Assembly: GCA_018350325.1 (NCBI GenBank)
Contig: JAEVLN010000007.1
Span: forward strand, 2,781,856 to 2,845,855
DNA: 64,000 nucleotides
Direction of reading: 5' to 3'
Origin: Globodera rostochiensis
Lineage: Eukaryota > Nematoda > Chromadorea > Rhabditida > Heteroderidae
Shown here: positions 45,201-56,043 of the stretch, in pieces
How positions within the stretch are numbered: position 1 is the stretch's first letter
How the letters are laid out: each line of letters starts with the position of its first letter
Position numbers and translations under genes: made by a program
The notes under the pieces: generated by a model
The model's database searches: none
Told to the model about the DNA's origin: nothing
The model's input: the letters and a program-made list of their open reading frames with translations, nothing else

Positions 45201-46742
45201 GCAATCTCCCAATACTCAATTATAAATACTAAGAAAGCCAAGATTTCCAAAATAAACGATTTTTTGTTGAAAAGTTAATTATAAAAAATTTTGGTACCGA
45301 AAACCGAAAAAGTACCGACAATTTTTTTCGGTACTTTTCGGTACCGGTACTTTTTCGGTACTTTACCGAAAAGTACCGACCGACCCTTCTGGCCGGTCTC
45401 TAAAAATGAAATATAATGTCAAAGCCACGAAATGTCAACTCAGCCAAAAGACGAAATGTCAACAAAAAAATAATTTTTTTAAAAGTCGATAAAAATTTTT
45501 ATTAGGGGTATTCGGAGGCGTAGAATCCGAATCTGAACTCCATTCATACTAATTTCGAACCCCTGACCCAAATTCGAACCTTTTTTTGAAAATTCAAAAA
45601 TGTTCAAAAATCAATTATGGCCTCAAAACCCTTTTTGCATATTTTTGTTCTCATATGTTCTGAAGAATACGGGCCAAAAATAGCCTTTCGCGTTGGTTTG
45701 AGTTTTTTTGGACAAGTTTAAAATTGCATATTTTAGGGGTTTTCGGAAATAAATGCATATTTTGTGGTTTTGAGCTCAAAGTGCGTGTAATTTTAAATGT
45801 TTTTTGAATTATTTAAAAATAACAAACACCTCAGGGCATACCGATGGCCGAGAATCTTTAATTTTGTCCCTTACAAATTAGTCTTGGGTTTTTTGACCGG
45901 GGCCAAATTTAAGTCCGGTCCCGGGTTTTCCCAAAAGTTCCGGTCCCGTTCTACCCTAATTTGAATTTTGAACCTTTTTTTTAAAGGACAACACACGACT
46001 CGCTCTCCTCAACATTACATTTCCGAGGATTGCATTTACATGAACGTGTTCACTAGAGAAAGGACCGATCGAGATTCTCGATCGAAATCTCGATCGAACG
46101 AATTTTTTCGAGATCTTCGAGATACGAGATTTGAGATTTTTCGAGATTCTCGATCGTAATCTCGATCGAAAAGTTTTGAGATTTCGATCGAGAATCTCGA
46201 TCGAAAAAGTACCGAGATTCACAATCTTGGTTCAAATTTACTTTATTTTTAGGTGAAAAACTAAGTAAAAATGGACAAAGGGTCCCGAAAATCGAACAAA
46301 ATGTCCCCTTGCCCATGTAAAATACTGGATTAAACTAAGGGTACCACGGGGCCGGGTTGCCGGTTTTTAGGTCTTAAATGAAGTCCAGCTCCCGGTTTTT
46401 TGGTAACGCAGGGACCGAGACTAATTACACCCCTAATGTGATATCATTGAGCGAAGCGACAGACCGATGACGGGGCGGTATCTTGCGTACTTTTTGACAA
46501 GAATACCCCTCAAGTAAATCGATGGCCTAGTGGTTTTCTTTTAGACAAGGCGGGTTCCGGCCCCGTTTTTTTGTTCCCAGCCGGAACCAAGTATTTGGGT
46601 ATTTTCGGCTGAATTTGCATTAATTTATTGCAATTTTTTTTAAAAAACGCATTTTTTATTAAATTTGCGCTTAAAAAATGCCAAAGTGAAAAAATATTTG
46701 CTCATTTTTATCCATATTTCTAAAATTCACAGCAATTTTCTT
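42243..46742. repeat. 4.5-kb palindrome with arms of about 2.1 kb
   Basis: Base x in the left arm (42243 to about 44335) pairs with about 88984-x in the right arm (about 44649-46742). The spacer is about 310 bp. Only a few differences are visible: G-run of 14 against C-run of 12, and scattered substitutions such as 42715 against 46270. Each arm contains a TCGATCGAGATTCTCGATCG cluster, a GTACCGAAAAGTACCG cluster, a foldback-family block and one GC hairpin (44008 and 44953). No transposase is seen. Open frames of 150-162 codons crossing the hairpin are repeat by-products. Confidence 0.9.
42775..42925. repeat. Cluster of nested GATCGAGAT short palindromes
   Basis: Repeated TCTCGATCGAAATCTCGA and CGAGATTCTCGATCG strings, each self-complementary in part. 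The mirror cluster is at 46060-46210 and a related one at 47030-47185. Confidence 0.75.
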
Positions 46743-48050
46743 AATAAACTTTAAAAATTTTCCTGGCGGCGCCTGTCGGCACCGCCAGGCCTCTCCTTTC
46801 CAGAAAAATAAAAACTTTCTTGATAAAAGGCGCGCACTTACGGCACCACCGACCCAGCCATCTCCCAACTAAAAATATTTTAGATACATAACTTGTGCGC
46901 AAAAAAATTTCACTAATGATTTGAACTTGATTTTCAGGAATCTTGTTGTTTTTTTCCTGTCCAGCACCGACAATAATAATATTGAATAATAAATTCGCTT
47001 TGAAAATTTACAATAAAGAAAAAATTGAAAATCTCGAAAAATCTCGTGAGATTTTTCGAGATACGAGATTTTACGAGATTCTCGATCGAAATCTCGATCG
47101 AACGAATTTTTTCGAGATCTTCGAGATACGAGATTTTTCGAGATTCGAGATTTTACGAGATTCTCGATCGTAATCTCGATCGGTCCTCAAGTCCTTTATC
47201 TATTTTGAACCCTCAGGCAAAGATTAAATCAAAAAATTCATCCTCCACGAACAAAGAATTAGCCAAAAAGTAGACCCCTCCTGAACGTTGTATTCAGCCA
47301 ATGTTCGATTTCCGTCAAGCAGTTTCCCTGAACAAAAAGCCCAATTAGTGAGAATGATGAATTTGGACCAGCAAAGATCCGCGACAGTGTTCTCGGTAAC
47401 AACGCCCAAAGTGATTGTCTTCCCTGTGAGATCTCAAAGCAGTTTGATCAGAAAACTTTAAAAAGTTTAAAAACCTTGATTTTTGAGGTTTTCTGTTCAT
47501 AACTTTTTTGAGACTTGTCCAATCGCAAAATTTAGCTTAATAATTGCTCATCTTTCGTTGAGTGCCGTCGAACGTTGTCGGTCAAAAACAAAATTTACTA
47601 ATTTTAATCAAAATTATTTTCATTTTGCAGAACCCGCTAATTTATTTATGGATGATTTGCTGGTGATTTGATTCCACGTTTCTCTAACTTCCCATTTCCT
47701 TTCCTTCTCTCGTCATCGATCGATTTATTGATTAGACAACGCGCAAATGCGTGCATAACAACACACAAATAGTATGTAACTTTCCCTTCGTTTGTTCATT
47801 TCATTCGTTCTTTTTCGCCGTTGACCCGTTGTTTTTGATAACTTATTGAAACCAATATAATTGTTGATGAATAAGTATACTCACCCAGTTAAAACAACCC
47901 AGACTTTCAGTTAGAATCCTCCTCTTTTTCTTGGGAAAAATCCGAATTTTTAAGGCTGTATTATTTAGTCAAGCAAATCTTTAGAGCTTGCTTTTGGAAA
48001 TTAAACTTAAAGTTGAGTTTTAGAGGAGCATTTTCGATTTTATTTAATTT
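46743..48050. other. Intergenic and promoter side of copy 2
   Basis: 46764 holds a variant hairpin just outside the palindrome arm. 47030-47185 is a GATCGAGAT cluster. 47690-47850 is shared inverted with 39960-40085. No gene is supported, though 47590-47671 after TTTTGCAG reads NLFMDDLLVI, unrecognised. Confidence 0.45.
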
Positions 48051-48081
48051 TTTCCAGACACTTAAAATATAATTTTGTGAA
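48047..48081 (+). promoter_or_regulatory. Candidate spliced-leader acceptor of BTB-SPRY copy 2
   Basis: AATTTTTTCCAG ends at 48057, 24 bases before the ATG, with the leader ending AATTTTGTGAAATG as in the paralogues. Confidence 0.5.
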
Positions 48082-50456
48082 ATGTCAAAACCAAATTCTT
48101 TGGTCGGCCGTATTAAACATTTGCTGGACACGGGCAATAAGGCGGACGTTCACTTTTTGGTGGGGGGAGGAGACGAAAAAGAGGCGAGTTTTGAAAAATA
48201 GTGAAACATTTACTTTAATTAACTATTTTAATTACTTTAAATAATGATATTTCAATTAGACTTTAAATAATTACTTTTATTAATTATATTTCACTTTTTT
48301 AAGCTTCTGCCAGCACATAAACTAATTCTGTCGGCGGCCTCTGACGTTTTTGATGCAATGTTCCCTTTTGATGCCCGAAATAGGGGTAAGTTAGAAATAA
48401 TTTAAAAAATTTTATGGGTAGGGGTAGGCCGAAAAAATAATTAAAATTTTTTAATTAACGAATTTTTTAGACCCTTCGGAAGGGACTAAACCCGTGGAGG
48501 TGCCGGACGTGGAGGTGGGGGCGTTCAAGGCGATGCTCAGCTTTATTTATGCGGACGATGTGAGTGGACTGAACGGAGACAATGCAATTTCTGTGCTTTA
48601 TGCGGGTGAATTTTAATAAATTTATTTAAAAAAATTACCGTAGAAAATTCTTAGTTTTGAAAATTTCAAAAACAAAAATGTTTTTAATGCATTATTTCTC
48701 TTTTAGCCAAAAAATATAATCTTCCTGAACTTATCAATTCGTGTTTAAACTTTCACATACCGGAGCTGAACAATGTTTTTTTTGCGTTTGCCCAGACTCG
48801 CTTTCTTGGAGAAGAGGTGGGGGGGGGGGGCAAATTATACGATTTTTAATATCCTAAATTATTTTTATTGTTTTTTTAAACATTATAAATAATTATTTTA
48901 ATTTCGGGACTTTGCTCGCCGGTGTTTGGATTACATCGACCAGAATGCGGACGCTTTGATCCTCTCGGAAGAGTTTTTGCAAATTGATCAAAAATTATTG
49001 TGTGAAATTCTGGAGCGTGACGAACTGTGCATCAGCGAAGAAATTGCAATTTGGAATGCCGTAAATTTATAAATAATAATAAAACAAATTAATTATTTTA
49101 ACTTTTTTAAAATTAATATTTATTATTTCCTTTAAAATAATTAGGCACTTCGCTGGGCGGACGAACAATGCCGTCAGAATGGGAAAGAGTGTTTGGCTGA
49201 GAATAGACGTGAAATGCTCGGCCCGGCACTTTTCAAAATTCATTTTCCGCTCATCCTTCAAAAGGACTTTTCTGAGAATATTGGTTGGACTTGGACACCT
49301 TTTTAGTGATTTTCCATTTCTTGGATTTAAAATACGCTTTTGACAGTTCTGTCCGGAGTGCTGACGGAGGGCGAGCTGGTCAGCATTTTTCTGTATTATT
49401 CTCATCCGAATCGCGCATGGCCCGAGCCTTACCAGCTCCAATTCCCAACTAATGGACGTGCCGCGACCAAATCGGGTAAGCTATAGAGAAGACTTGTGAA
49501 TTTTTTACTACTTACCTATCAACGTGCTCTACTCATATGTATAGGAGCATTTATTGCATAAAGGAACATCAGAAATTTCAACCGTTTTTTAAACTACTCA
49601 AAAAGTGCCACTTTTTATGCAATGACCGGCACAACAGGGAAATGATATTTAATATTAGCAAAATAAAATTATATTTCCTTAGGGCTAACCCTTCAAAATC
49701 GATGGGATTCCTCTGCATGTCACGAGGACCTGACGCTCATTGAGCCCGATCGATTGATTGTCCATGGAGAGAAATCGGGTAAATATTATTCGGTTAAAGT
49801 TATTTGATTAAAAAGTTTGAAAGAGTTCACAATTTTTGAATTAACTTCTTTTCAGGGGATCGCTCGGTCCTCGCCGAACGGCCAATTCCAAAAAATGATT
49901 TGGGGGTTTTCTACTACGAAGTGAAAATCATAAGGAAAGGAAAGTAAGTTAAATAATAAATATTTGAACTTCGAAACGCTGTAGAAGTATTTCTTTTAAA
50001 AAACTTATATTTAGCTATGTTCACATTGGAATTGCGACCAAACAAATGTCATTGGACAATTTTGTTGGAGGTCATAAAGGCGCTTACGCATACGCAAGCT
50101 ATGGCAGATTTTGGGGTCACGCGGTCGAGGGATGTTCCCACTTCAATGGACGTCCTTTCATCGTTGGAAAGCCGGAATTTGGCGTCGGCGATGTCATCGG
50201 CTGCGGTGTCAATTTGGCTTCTCGCCAAATTATTTATACAAAAAATGGACAGCGTTTCGGTGAGAAAGAAAAATAATAATAAAAAAAATTATTTGCTTAA
50301 CTATTTCCTTGCGTTATTTTTGCAGAAACTGCCGGTTTGTGTGTCGATTTTGGCGCCGATTTGTTCCCGTGCGTTTCGTTGTATGGACCTGGCTCCAAAA
50401 TTGAAGCGAATTTTGGCCCGAATTTCAAATTCAACATTGCCGCCGATGGCATTTAG
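48082..50456 (+). CDS. BTB-BACK-SPRY fusion protein, copy 2, intact, 469 aa
   Basis: Eleven exons give exactly 470 codons with TAG: 48082-48183, 48304-48385, 48471-48605, 48707-48816, 48908-49060, 49145-49283, 49347-49475, 49683-49778, 49856-49943, 50015-50259 and 50326-50456. Residues about 20-125 are a BTB/POZ domain ([52 protein letters not shown]). About 128-240 is BACK-like ([47 protein letters not shown]). 241-283 is a linker ([19 protein letters not shown]). 284-469 is SPRY ([90 protein letters not shown]). There is no signal peptide. BTB-BACK proteins usually dimerise and bridge CUL3 to substrates, so SPRY may be the recognition end (inference). Intron 1 has a GC donor; exon 5 is preceded by GG, with a canonical CAG 36 bases inside as the in-phase alternative. 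The 49475-49683 intron is the only join between the two halves, so two separate genes cannot be excluded. Confidence 0.85.
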
Positions 50457-50769
50457 AAAGTGAAAAACGAGGGGATTTATATTGTTGGTTTTATCATTTA
50501 TTTCTTTGTCGGTCAAATCATTTTATAATTCAATTTGTTTTCGATGCCTGTCGAAACGAAAAGCCCAGAATTAATCAAATTTATTCAAGTCCCGTCTTTT
50601 TGGCCACGGAGTTCCGTCATAGAAACCACGGACAGTTTAGCGCCATGCCCTTTTGGCGCGGCAAATTTGGCTCGGGAAGAGTCGACTTAGGCGCCGACAA
50701 GTTTGAACATCTTATTAATTAAGAAAAATCAAATAAATTAACATTTTTCAAAAATAAAATGCTTCCAAA

Positions 50770-50855
50770 TGATACCAAGAAAACTATCGGATTGTTTGTT
50801 GTTTTTGCCGCGGATTTGTTTCCATGCGTTTCGTTGTATGAACCTGGCACCAAAT
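50770..50855 (+). pseudogene. SPRY last-exon remnant
   Basis: The frame reads LPNDTKKTIGLFVVF then [19 protein letters not shown]. It is the plus-strand counterpart of the relic at 30310 and ends in the duplicated block. Confidence 0.55.
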
Positions 50856-51696
50856 CGGAACAAATTCAAAAAAGTTTCACTCACCACTAAACCACCATAA
50901 ATGCGAAATCTCGCTTAAAAATAACTTTTTTAAGGGCTGAATTTTTATCACGGTTAATCCCGGGATTGGGACTGGGGAGGTGGAGGGGCTCGGCGGTGCC
51001 GATAGGCGCCGCCGAGAAAATTTTGAATTTTTGTCGAGTGTTTTCTATGCGTTTCGTTGTATGAACCTGGCACCAAAAGTAAGAACTTTTCCGTTTACCA
51101 AACTCAAAGATGAAGAAAATCGTTTCGTGCCAAATTGGCGCGCCGAATCATAACTTTCTTAGGAACAGCGACGGACCGATGAACATCCGCCGGTTTTCGC
51201 GATTTCAATAGTTTGATCGGTGTGAATCGGGGATGGGCGCCGACGACCTCAAAAAATTTCGGAAATCGGAATTCGGACCCCAAAAAAGCCGGAAATCGGA
51301 AAAATTTTCTTAACAAAATTGGCGTATTTTTAAAAATTCTTCTCGGCGGCGCCTATCGGCACCGCCGATACCCCCCTTCTCCCGCTCAACAAAATAATTT
51401 TAGAAAATCGAGGGCAAAAAAAATATTTCCAGTTTGTCATCAAAAAATTTTTAATCGGAACAAATTCAAAAAAGTTTCACTCACCACTAAACCACCATAA
51501 ATGCGAAATCTCGCTTAAAAATAACTTTTTTAAGGGCTGAATTTTTATCACGGTTAATCCCGGGATTGGGACTGGGGAGGTGGAGGGGCTCGGCGGTGCC
51601 GATAGGCGCCGCCGAGAAAATTTTGAATTTTTGTCGAGTGTTTTCTATGCGTTTCGTTGTATGAACCTGGCACCAAAAGTAAGAACTTTTCCGTTT
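50856..51696. repeat. Direct duplication of about 243 bp
   Basis: 50856-51098 and 51454-51696 are near identical. Each holds a GC hairpin (50991 and 51591) and an SPRY-like exon tail CVSLYEPGTKS-type ending at a GTAAGA donor. The sequence between carries a truncated hAT MITE (51230) and a third hairpin (51344). Confidence 0.85.
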
Positions 51697-51811
51697 ACCG
51701 AACTTATTAAGGTGGCCGAATCGTTGTGTGAAGCTAATGGAGCGTTTTTCTCACCGAAATTTCTTTATGAATGGAACAACGACGGACCGATGACCACCCG
51801 CCGATTTCAAT
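51690..51811 (+). pseudogene. Exon fragment, unassigned
   Basis: The frame FTELIKVAESLCEANGAFF then SPKFLYEWNNDGPMTTRRFQ and a stop. A decayed relative is at 51100-51205 (KLKDEENRFVPN, then DGPMNIRRFSRFQ). It follows the duplicated SPRY-like block, so it may be the last exon of a gene not otherwise present. Family not recognised. Confidence 0.35.
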
Positions 51812-51989
51812 AGTTTGGTCTGTGTGAATGATTAGAGGATTAATTAGTGGGAAGTAATGCATTTTGAATATATTTCTCGACACATTGATTTAAATTTTTG
51901 TTCAAAAACGCGTTTTGGAACTTTCCGTCCAAAAGGTTGGACTTACCTCAATTTCAAATTGGCATTTAAGAAAAAAGAATAAAACATAC

Positions 51990-52130
51990 AAAGTGGTTTA
52001 AGAACAAAAAAAAACAAATCAAATCGAGTGGTTTAAGAACAAAAAAACAAATCAAATCGAGTGATTTAAGAACAAAAAAAACAAATCAAATCGAGTGGTT
52101 TAAGAACAAAAAAACAAATCAAATCGATAT
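51990..52130. repeat. Tandem repeat GTTTAAGAACAAAAAAACAA
   Basis: Four units of about 33-36 bp ending ATCAAATCGAGTG. Confidence 0.8.
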
Positions 52131-52137
52131 GCTAAAA

Positions 52138-52258
52138 GCGATCGTCAATTTTGAACTTGAAGTTTGGTCCAAAGTTTTGCTTCAATTTTAACGCCAGCGT
52201 AATACAACGAAACGCACGGAAACAAATCAGCGGCAGAATGGGCAAACAAATCGGTAGT
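52138..52258 (-). pseudogene. SPRY last-exon remnant
   Basis: On minus, the blocks [20 protein letters not shown] and then, in a shifted frame, FGPNFKFKIDDR. Cut at 52259 by the start of the retroelement copy. Confidence 0.6.
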
Positions 52259-52805
52259 CGCGAGCCTTAATCGATGGCTTCGCTCTGACCGATCACAACT
52301 ACCCCATCGTTATTGATCTTTTAAAGAGCCGCTTCGGCGATGACCAAAAAAGGGCAGACCGACTTAGGAGCGAACTTTTCCACTTAGCTAAACCCTCAGG
52401 GCACTCAAATTCACTGAGATTTTTTCTGAAAATGTTGACCGTATTTGTAGACAATTAGAGAGTTTGGGCAATAATTTAGATGACAACCCTTTTTTGACTG
52501 TAGCAATAAAAGAGAAATTGCCCACGGAGGTTAAGGCTCAACTATATGATAAGGAAATGGAGGATGGAACTCCCTGGTCCTCTAAACAATGGAGGGAGCG
52601 ATTGGTACGGGTTGTTTGCCTTACAAAGGAAGGTATTCGAGTGTCCGTGGCATTTCGGAATGAAACTTGGTGGCCATATAGAATACCCCTGGGTTTTTAA
52701 GAAATATGATATCCATTTTTGCGAAATGAGCCAGAGTGCCGAGATACGGCGTGCCAAAGTTTAAGTTCTGTGCATAAATATTTTATTTAATACACTTGTT
52801 TTGTT

Positions 52806-52875
52806 GGCGTCGATGGCGCAGTGACTGTGCTCTTGGTTCGCTTTTTGCCCCCGCAGGTTCAAATCCCGCCGCTCC
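52806..52875 (+). other. tRNA-like sequence in the left arm
   Basis: GATGGCGCAGTGACTGTGC gives a D-arm-like hairpin (GCGC with GTGC) and A box. GCAGGTTCAAATCCCGC gives a T-arm-like hairpin and a perfect B box GGTTCAAATCC. The acceptor ends pair at about five of seven positions. The anticodon arm is not convincing. Its inverse is at 53508-53577; the second element has them at 57121-57190 and 57823-57892. Confidence 0.55.
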
Positions 52876-53073
52876 AAATATTTTATTTTTTTAATTTATG
52901 CATAATTTGGCCAGGGAAGCGATTCCATTTGCACATTTCTTCTCCTCCATTGATTTTTTAAAAATGAGTATAAACCCTTTAAATATTATAATGGAACGAC
53001 TTCAAACCCCCGGAAGGAATCAGCTTACAAGTCCAACAAATTCCCAAACACGCAACGGGCATCTGCCAACCAC

Positions 53074-53487
53074 TTGATGTTTATGTTTTTCGGTACGGTT
53101 AGGGCATGGCATGCATATTGTCGAAGTTTTAGCATGTGGAAAGAGGTTACGCGCAGAATAACCCAGTTCGTACTTGTGTACGATATTGATGTAAACCTCC
53201 ATGCTCGAGACAACATCATCAAACTGCAATCGTTAATTCACAATCAATTTATGGCAAATCGCTTTAATGGGTGGTTAAATTACGCTTGGCGCAAGGCCGG
53301 CTACTACGGAGCCGAACCTCTCCCAGCTTTCTGCCACCCGGTGAAATATTGTTTTGATGTGCCAAATGAAATAACATGCCAAAAAATGTCTTGCGAGAAT
53401 ATAATTTTATTGCGTTGCGCCTATTGCGAACTGCACTTATGCTTCAAACATTTTTTTGAAGACTATCATTTGTGTGAAAATGCATAA
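53074..53487 (+). CDS. 137-aa Cys/His-rich protein of the inverted-repeat element (copy 1)
   Basis: A single frame fills the loop between the arms and its stop lies at the right arm edge. The C-terminal third is Cys/His-rich: FCHPVKYCFDVP, then CQKMSCENIILL, RCAYCELHLCFKHFF and DYHLC. This gives CxxC-x4-CxxH-type spacing like the C-terminal zinc-ribbon regions of some DDE transposases (PiggyBac type), but similarity is only in pattern. The N-terminal part (AWHAYCRSFSMWKEVTRRI) is not recognised and has no DDE triad. The two copies are identical in protein. It could be a DNA-binding accessory protein of the element. Confidence 0.6.
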   Translation: MMFMFFGTVRAWHAYCRSFSMWKEVTRRITQFVLVYDIDVNLHARDNIIKLQSLIHNQFMANRFNGWLNYAWRKAGYYGAEPLPAFCHPVKYCFDVPNEITCQKMSCENIILLRCAYCELHLCFKHFFEDYHLCENA

Positions 53488-55519
53488 ATTAAAAAAATAA
53501 AATATTTGGAGCGGCGGGATTTGAACCTGCGGGGACAAAAAGCGAACCAAGAGCACAGTCACTGCGCCATCGACGCCAACAAAACAAGTGTATTAAATAA
53601 AATATTTATGCACAGAACTTAAACTTTGGCACGCCGTATCTCGGCACTCTGGCTCATTTCGCAAAAATGGATATCATATTCTTAAAAACCCAGGGGTATT
53701 CTATATGGCCACCAAGTTTCATTCCGAAATGCCACGGACACTCGAATACCTTCCTTTGTTAGGGAGGCCATTCATGCCCCTTGGGACATTAGCGCAGGCC
53801 AAACTCACCCGCAACTCACTAAGCCTCCTCCACGCCAAATTGAGCCGATCAAACGCGCTTTTCCGGTAATAGCCGAGCCAAGGAAAGGCATTTTGAAAAA
53901 TTGCTCATTGTGCTTACGGGAGGGACACCAGCCCTTCAATTGCATGGTGTATCGGACCACGGAACAACGCATAACCCGTCTCACCGAGCAAGGCCGGTGT
54001 TTGATCTGTGCGCGTGAAGGACACCGTCGGGACACCTGCTCCTCGACGGTTCTTTGTTTCCGTTGCGGAGGGAACCATCATGTGTGGATTTGCTCCGAAC
54101 AAAATAAAGTCCCTATCAAGGAAAGCAACTCAATTCCGTTGGGCCGACGGATACCTGTGGTAGAGGGTCACAACGGAGAAAGACCTAATTCTCGCGTGTC
54201 CAACCCGGTTGTGTCTCCCAGCGAGGAATCAATAACAACTCGAATCGTCTCCGCAGTGTCCAGAAATGACACTTTTGAGTCCTTTTCTGAGCAAATCCCC
54301 GAGAAGCAAACTTAACCGACCGCTTATTTGATGGTCAAAGAAATAAAGGTTTTTAATAATAATGGACCAATCCCTGTTCCTGTGTCGATATTTTTTGACC
54401 CCGGATCTCAGCCTGATTTTATTGCGCCCGACCTGGTTTCCCTCATCAATCCAAAATTGATAAAACACAAGAATGGCTGTCAGAGGATTCTCAGGAAACG
54501 CCCCAACTGAAACATTGGAATTTGACTCTCCCCGGTTTTCAGTCCGCCTAAAAAGGAGGGACGGTGAATGGGAGACAGTTGAACTAAACCAAACTATGAA
54601 ATTGTCCCTCCGATTGAATTTATTAAAGAAATATGTTGGAATCAGTCCGAACTGACCAAAATTGGGATATCCGTTAAAAGGCCACAGATTTTATTGGGAG
54701 TAAAACAGTTTTGGAAATTCTTTTTAGGCAAAAGGGAGATATTACCGAGTCTGTTCCAAATTGACACCGTTTTTGGCCCGGTTTATGGAGGGCAATTGAC
54801 CCACTTTTCACCCTCACCGGTCATCTCTACAACTCACTCTCCATTGGTTTGTAACGTCATAGTTGCAGCGCCAAAACCGGAAGAGCTGATCAAGAAATTG
54901 TGGAGTTTAGAATCGATCGGGATTCGAGACCCCCTAGACCCCAATGATGACGAATTGGCTTTAGACTTATTTAAGGACTCAGTTACATTTAGAAAAGGGA
55001 GATACGAAGTTGGGTGGCCTTGGCGCCCAGGGGGAAAGGACCGGTTGCCTAACAACTTTTCTCTAGTCTTTTCACGCTTGTCTGGTTTATCGGTTAAGTT
55101 ACGGACCCACCCCGAATTTAGGAAAGGTATCAAGCCACTATCTCGGAGCAGTTAAGAGGTGGAGTCATCGAGCCGGCGGCTCGCACATGGGCATTCGAAC
55201 ATTTTATACCTCATCATGCCGTCATAAACCCCAAGAAATGGGGACCCTTCCTTTGGGGATGATCAAAAATTTTTATGTTGACAATTTGTTAATCTGCAGC
55301 GAGACGGCGAGTGAAGCTGCCGCCGCTATTCAGACTGCTCGACAGACGATGTCCATTGCGGGCATGAACCTTCGGGAATTCGTTTCTGCTGACCCGACGG
55401 TTCTGAAAGATCTCCCTCCCGAAACAGTATTGGTGGGCGAGACTCAGAAAGTCTTGGGGATCTGTTGGAGCTTACCGAAGGACCAACTTATATTTAAATT
55501 ACCTAACCCATCAGATTTT

Positions 55520-56043
55520 CCTAGCACTCGGACTGGCCCGTCTGTTGCCCTGCCCAGGCCTCGCCCCGCTCAAGCCCGTATAAAAAAAGAATGTGCCAAG
55601 GACCCGCTCTCACTTTTTCCACATTTGCAACGGCAAAAACGACTCTCAACAAACCACCGAACCGAACCACTTTCTGACTCAACCTTTTCCCCAAACCACC
55701 GATCGGAACCACCCTTTTGACTCAACCTTTTCCATAACCGCACCGATCATTTCGGACTCGACGTTTCCAATAAAGCATTTCATTGGTTCCATATTTTCCC
55801 ATTCATTTGGCTTATTCGTCGACCCGAGCTTGGGAAATTACCGACGCCGAGTTTGGGAAATTACCAACCACGAGTTTTGGGAAATTACCGACTCCGAGCT
55901 TGGGAAATTACCGACTCCGAGTTTGGGAAATAAACTACGTGACCTTTTTAGCCACAGGGATTAAGAGTCTGGTGCTCTATTTATTTTGATGGGCTACAAC
56001 CTTAATTGGGCTAAAATCAAATTCTTTAATCAAAAATAAGTTC
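55520..56043 (+). repeat. LTR-like spacer between retroelement copies A and B
   Basis: Near identical to 59840-60356. It lies between an RT remnant and the next gag start, as expected for an LTR shared in a tandem array. It contains AATAAAG, and five units of about 28 bp around GAGCTTGGGAAATTACCGAC. The exact LTR borders are not clear. The small frames in it are ignored. Confidence 0.55.

Larger units (their letters stand above)
52624..53758 (+). mobile_element. 1135-bp inverted-repeat element with tRNA-like arms (copy 1)
   Basis: Arms of about 278 bp (52624-52902 and 53481-53758) are almost perfectly complementary. The ends are CAAAGGAAGG and CCTTCCTTTG, with TTA on both sides (52621-52623 and 53759-53761). 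The uninterrupted site is present once in copy C as GCCTTAGGG (61269 region), which proves an insertion. Each arm carries a tRNA-like block. The centre carries one 137-codon frame. A 3-bp TTA duplication suggests PIF/Harbinger-like or another DDE system, but no transposase catalytic motif is seen. Confidence 0.8.
52259..55515 (+). pseudogene. BEL/Pao-type retroelement copy A (5'-truncated, interrupted)
   Basis: Starts abruptly in gag (SRALIDGF-equivalent region) and contains, in order: gag C-terminal part to 52620, the 1.1-kb inverted-repeat element, zinc knuckles (53893-54110), a retroviral-like aspartic protease region (54390-54460, where the usual Asp-Ser/Thr-Gly reads Asp-Pro-Gly), the N-terminal part of a Pao-type reverse transcriptase (54880-55130), and a short C-terminal piece with YVDN (about 55270). 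The middle of the RT, RNase H and integrase are missing. There are stops after the knuckles (TAA at 54313) and several frameshifts. It is a near copy, at +4315, of copy B. Confidence 0.75.

Noticed and set aside
49067..49441. 124-codon frame on minus
   Set aside because: Antisense shadow of BTB-BACK exons 6 and 7 of the 48082 gene.
52806..52875. A functional tRNA gene
   Set aside because: The acceptor stem has two mismatches, the T stem one, and no sound anticodon arm can be drawn; kept only as tRNA-like.
53020..53229. Antisense frames of 65-69 codons
   Set aside because: Shadows of the 137-codon frame of the inverted-repeat element.
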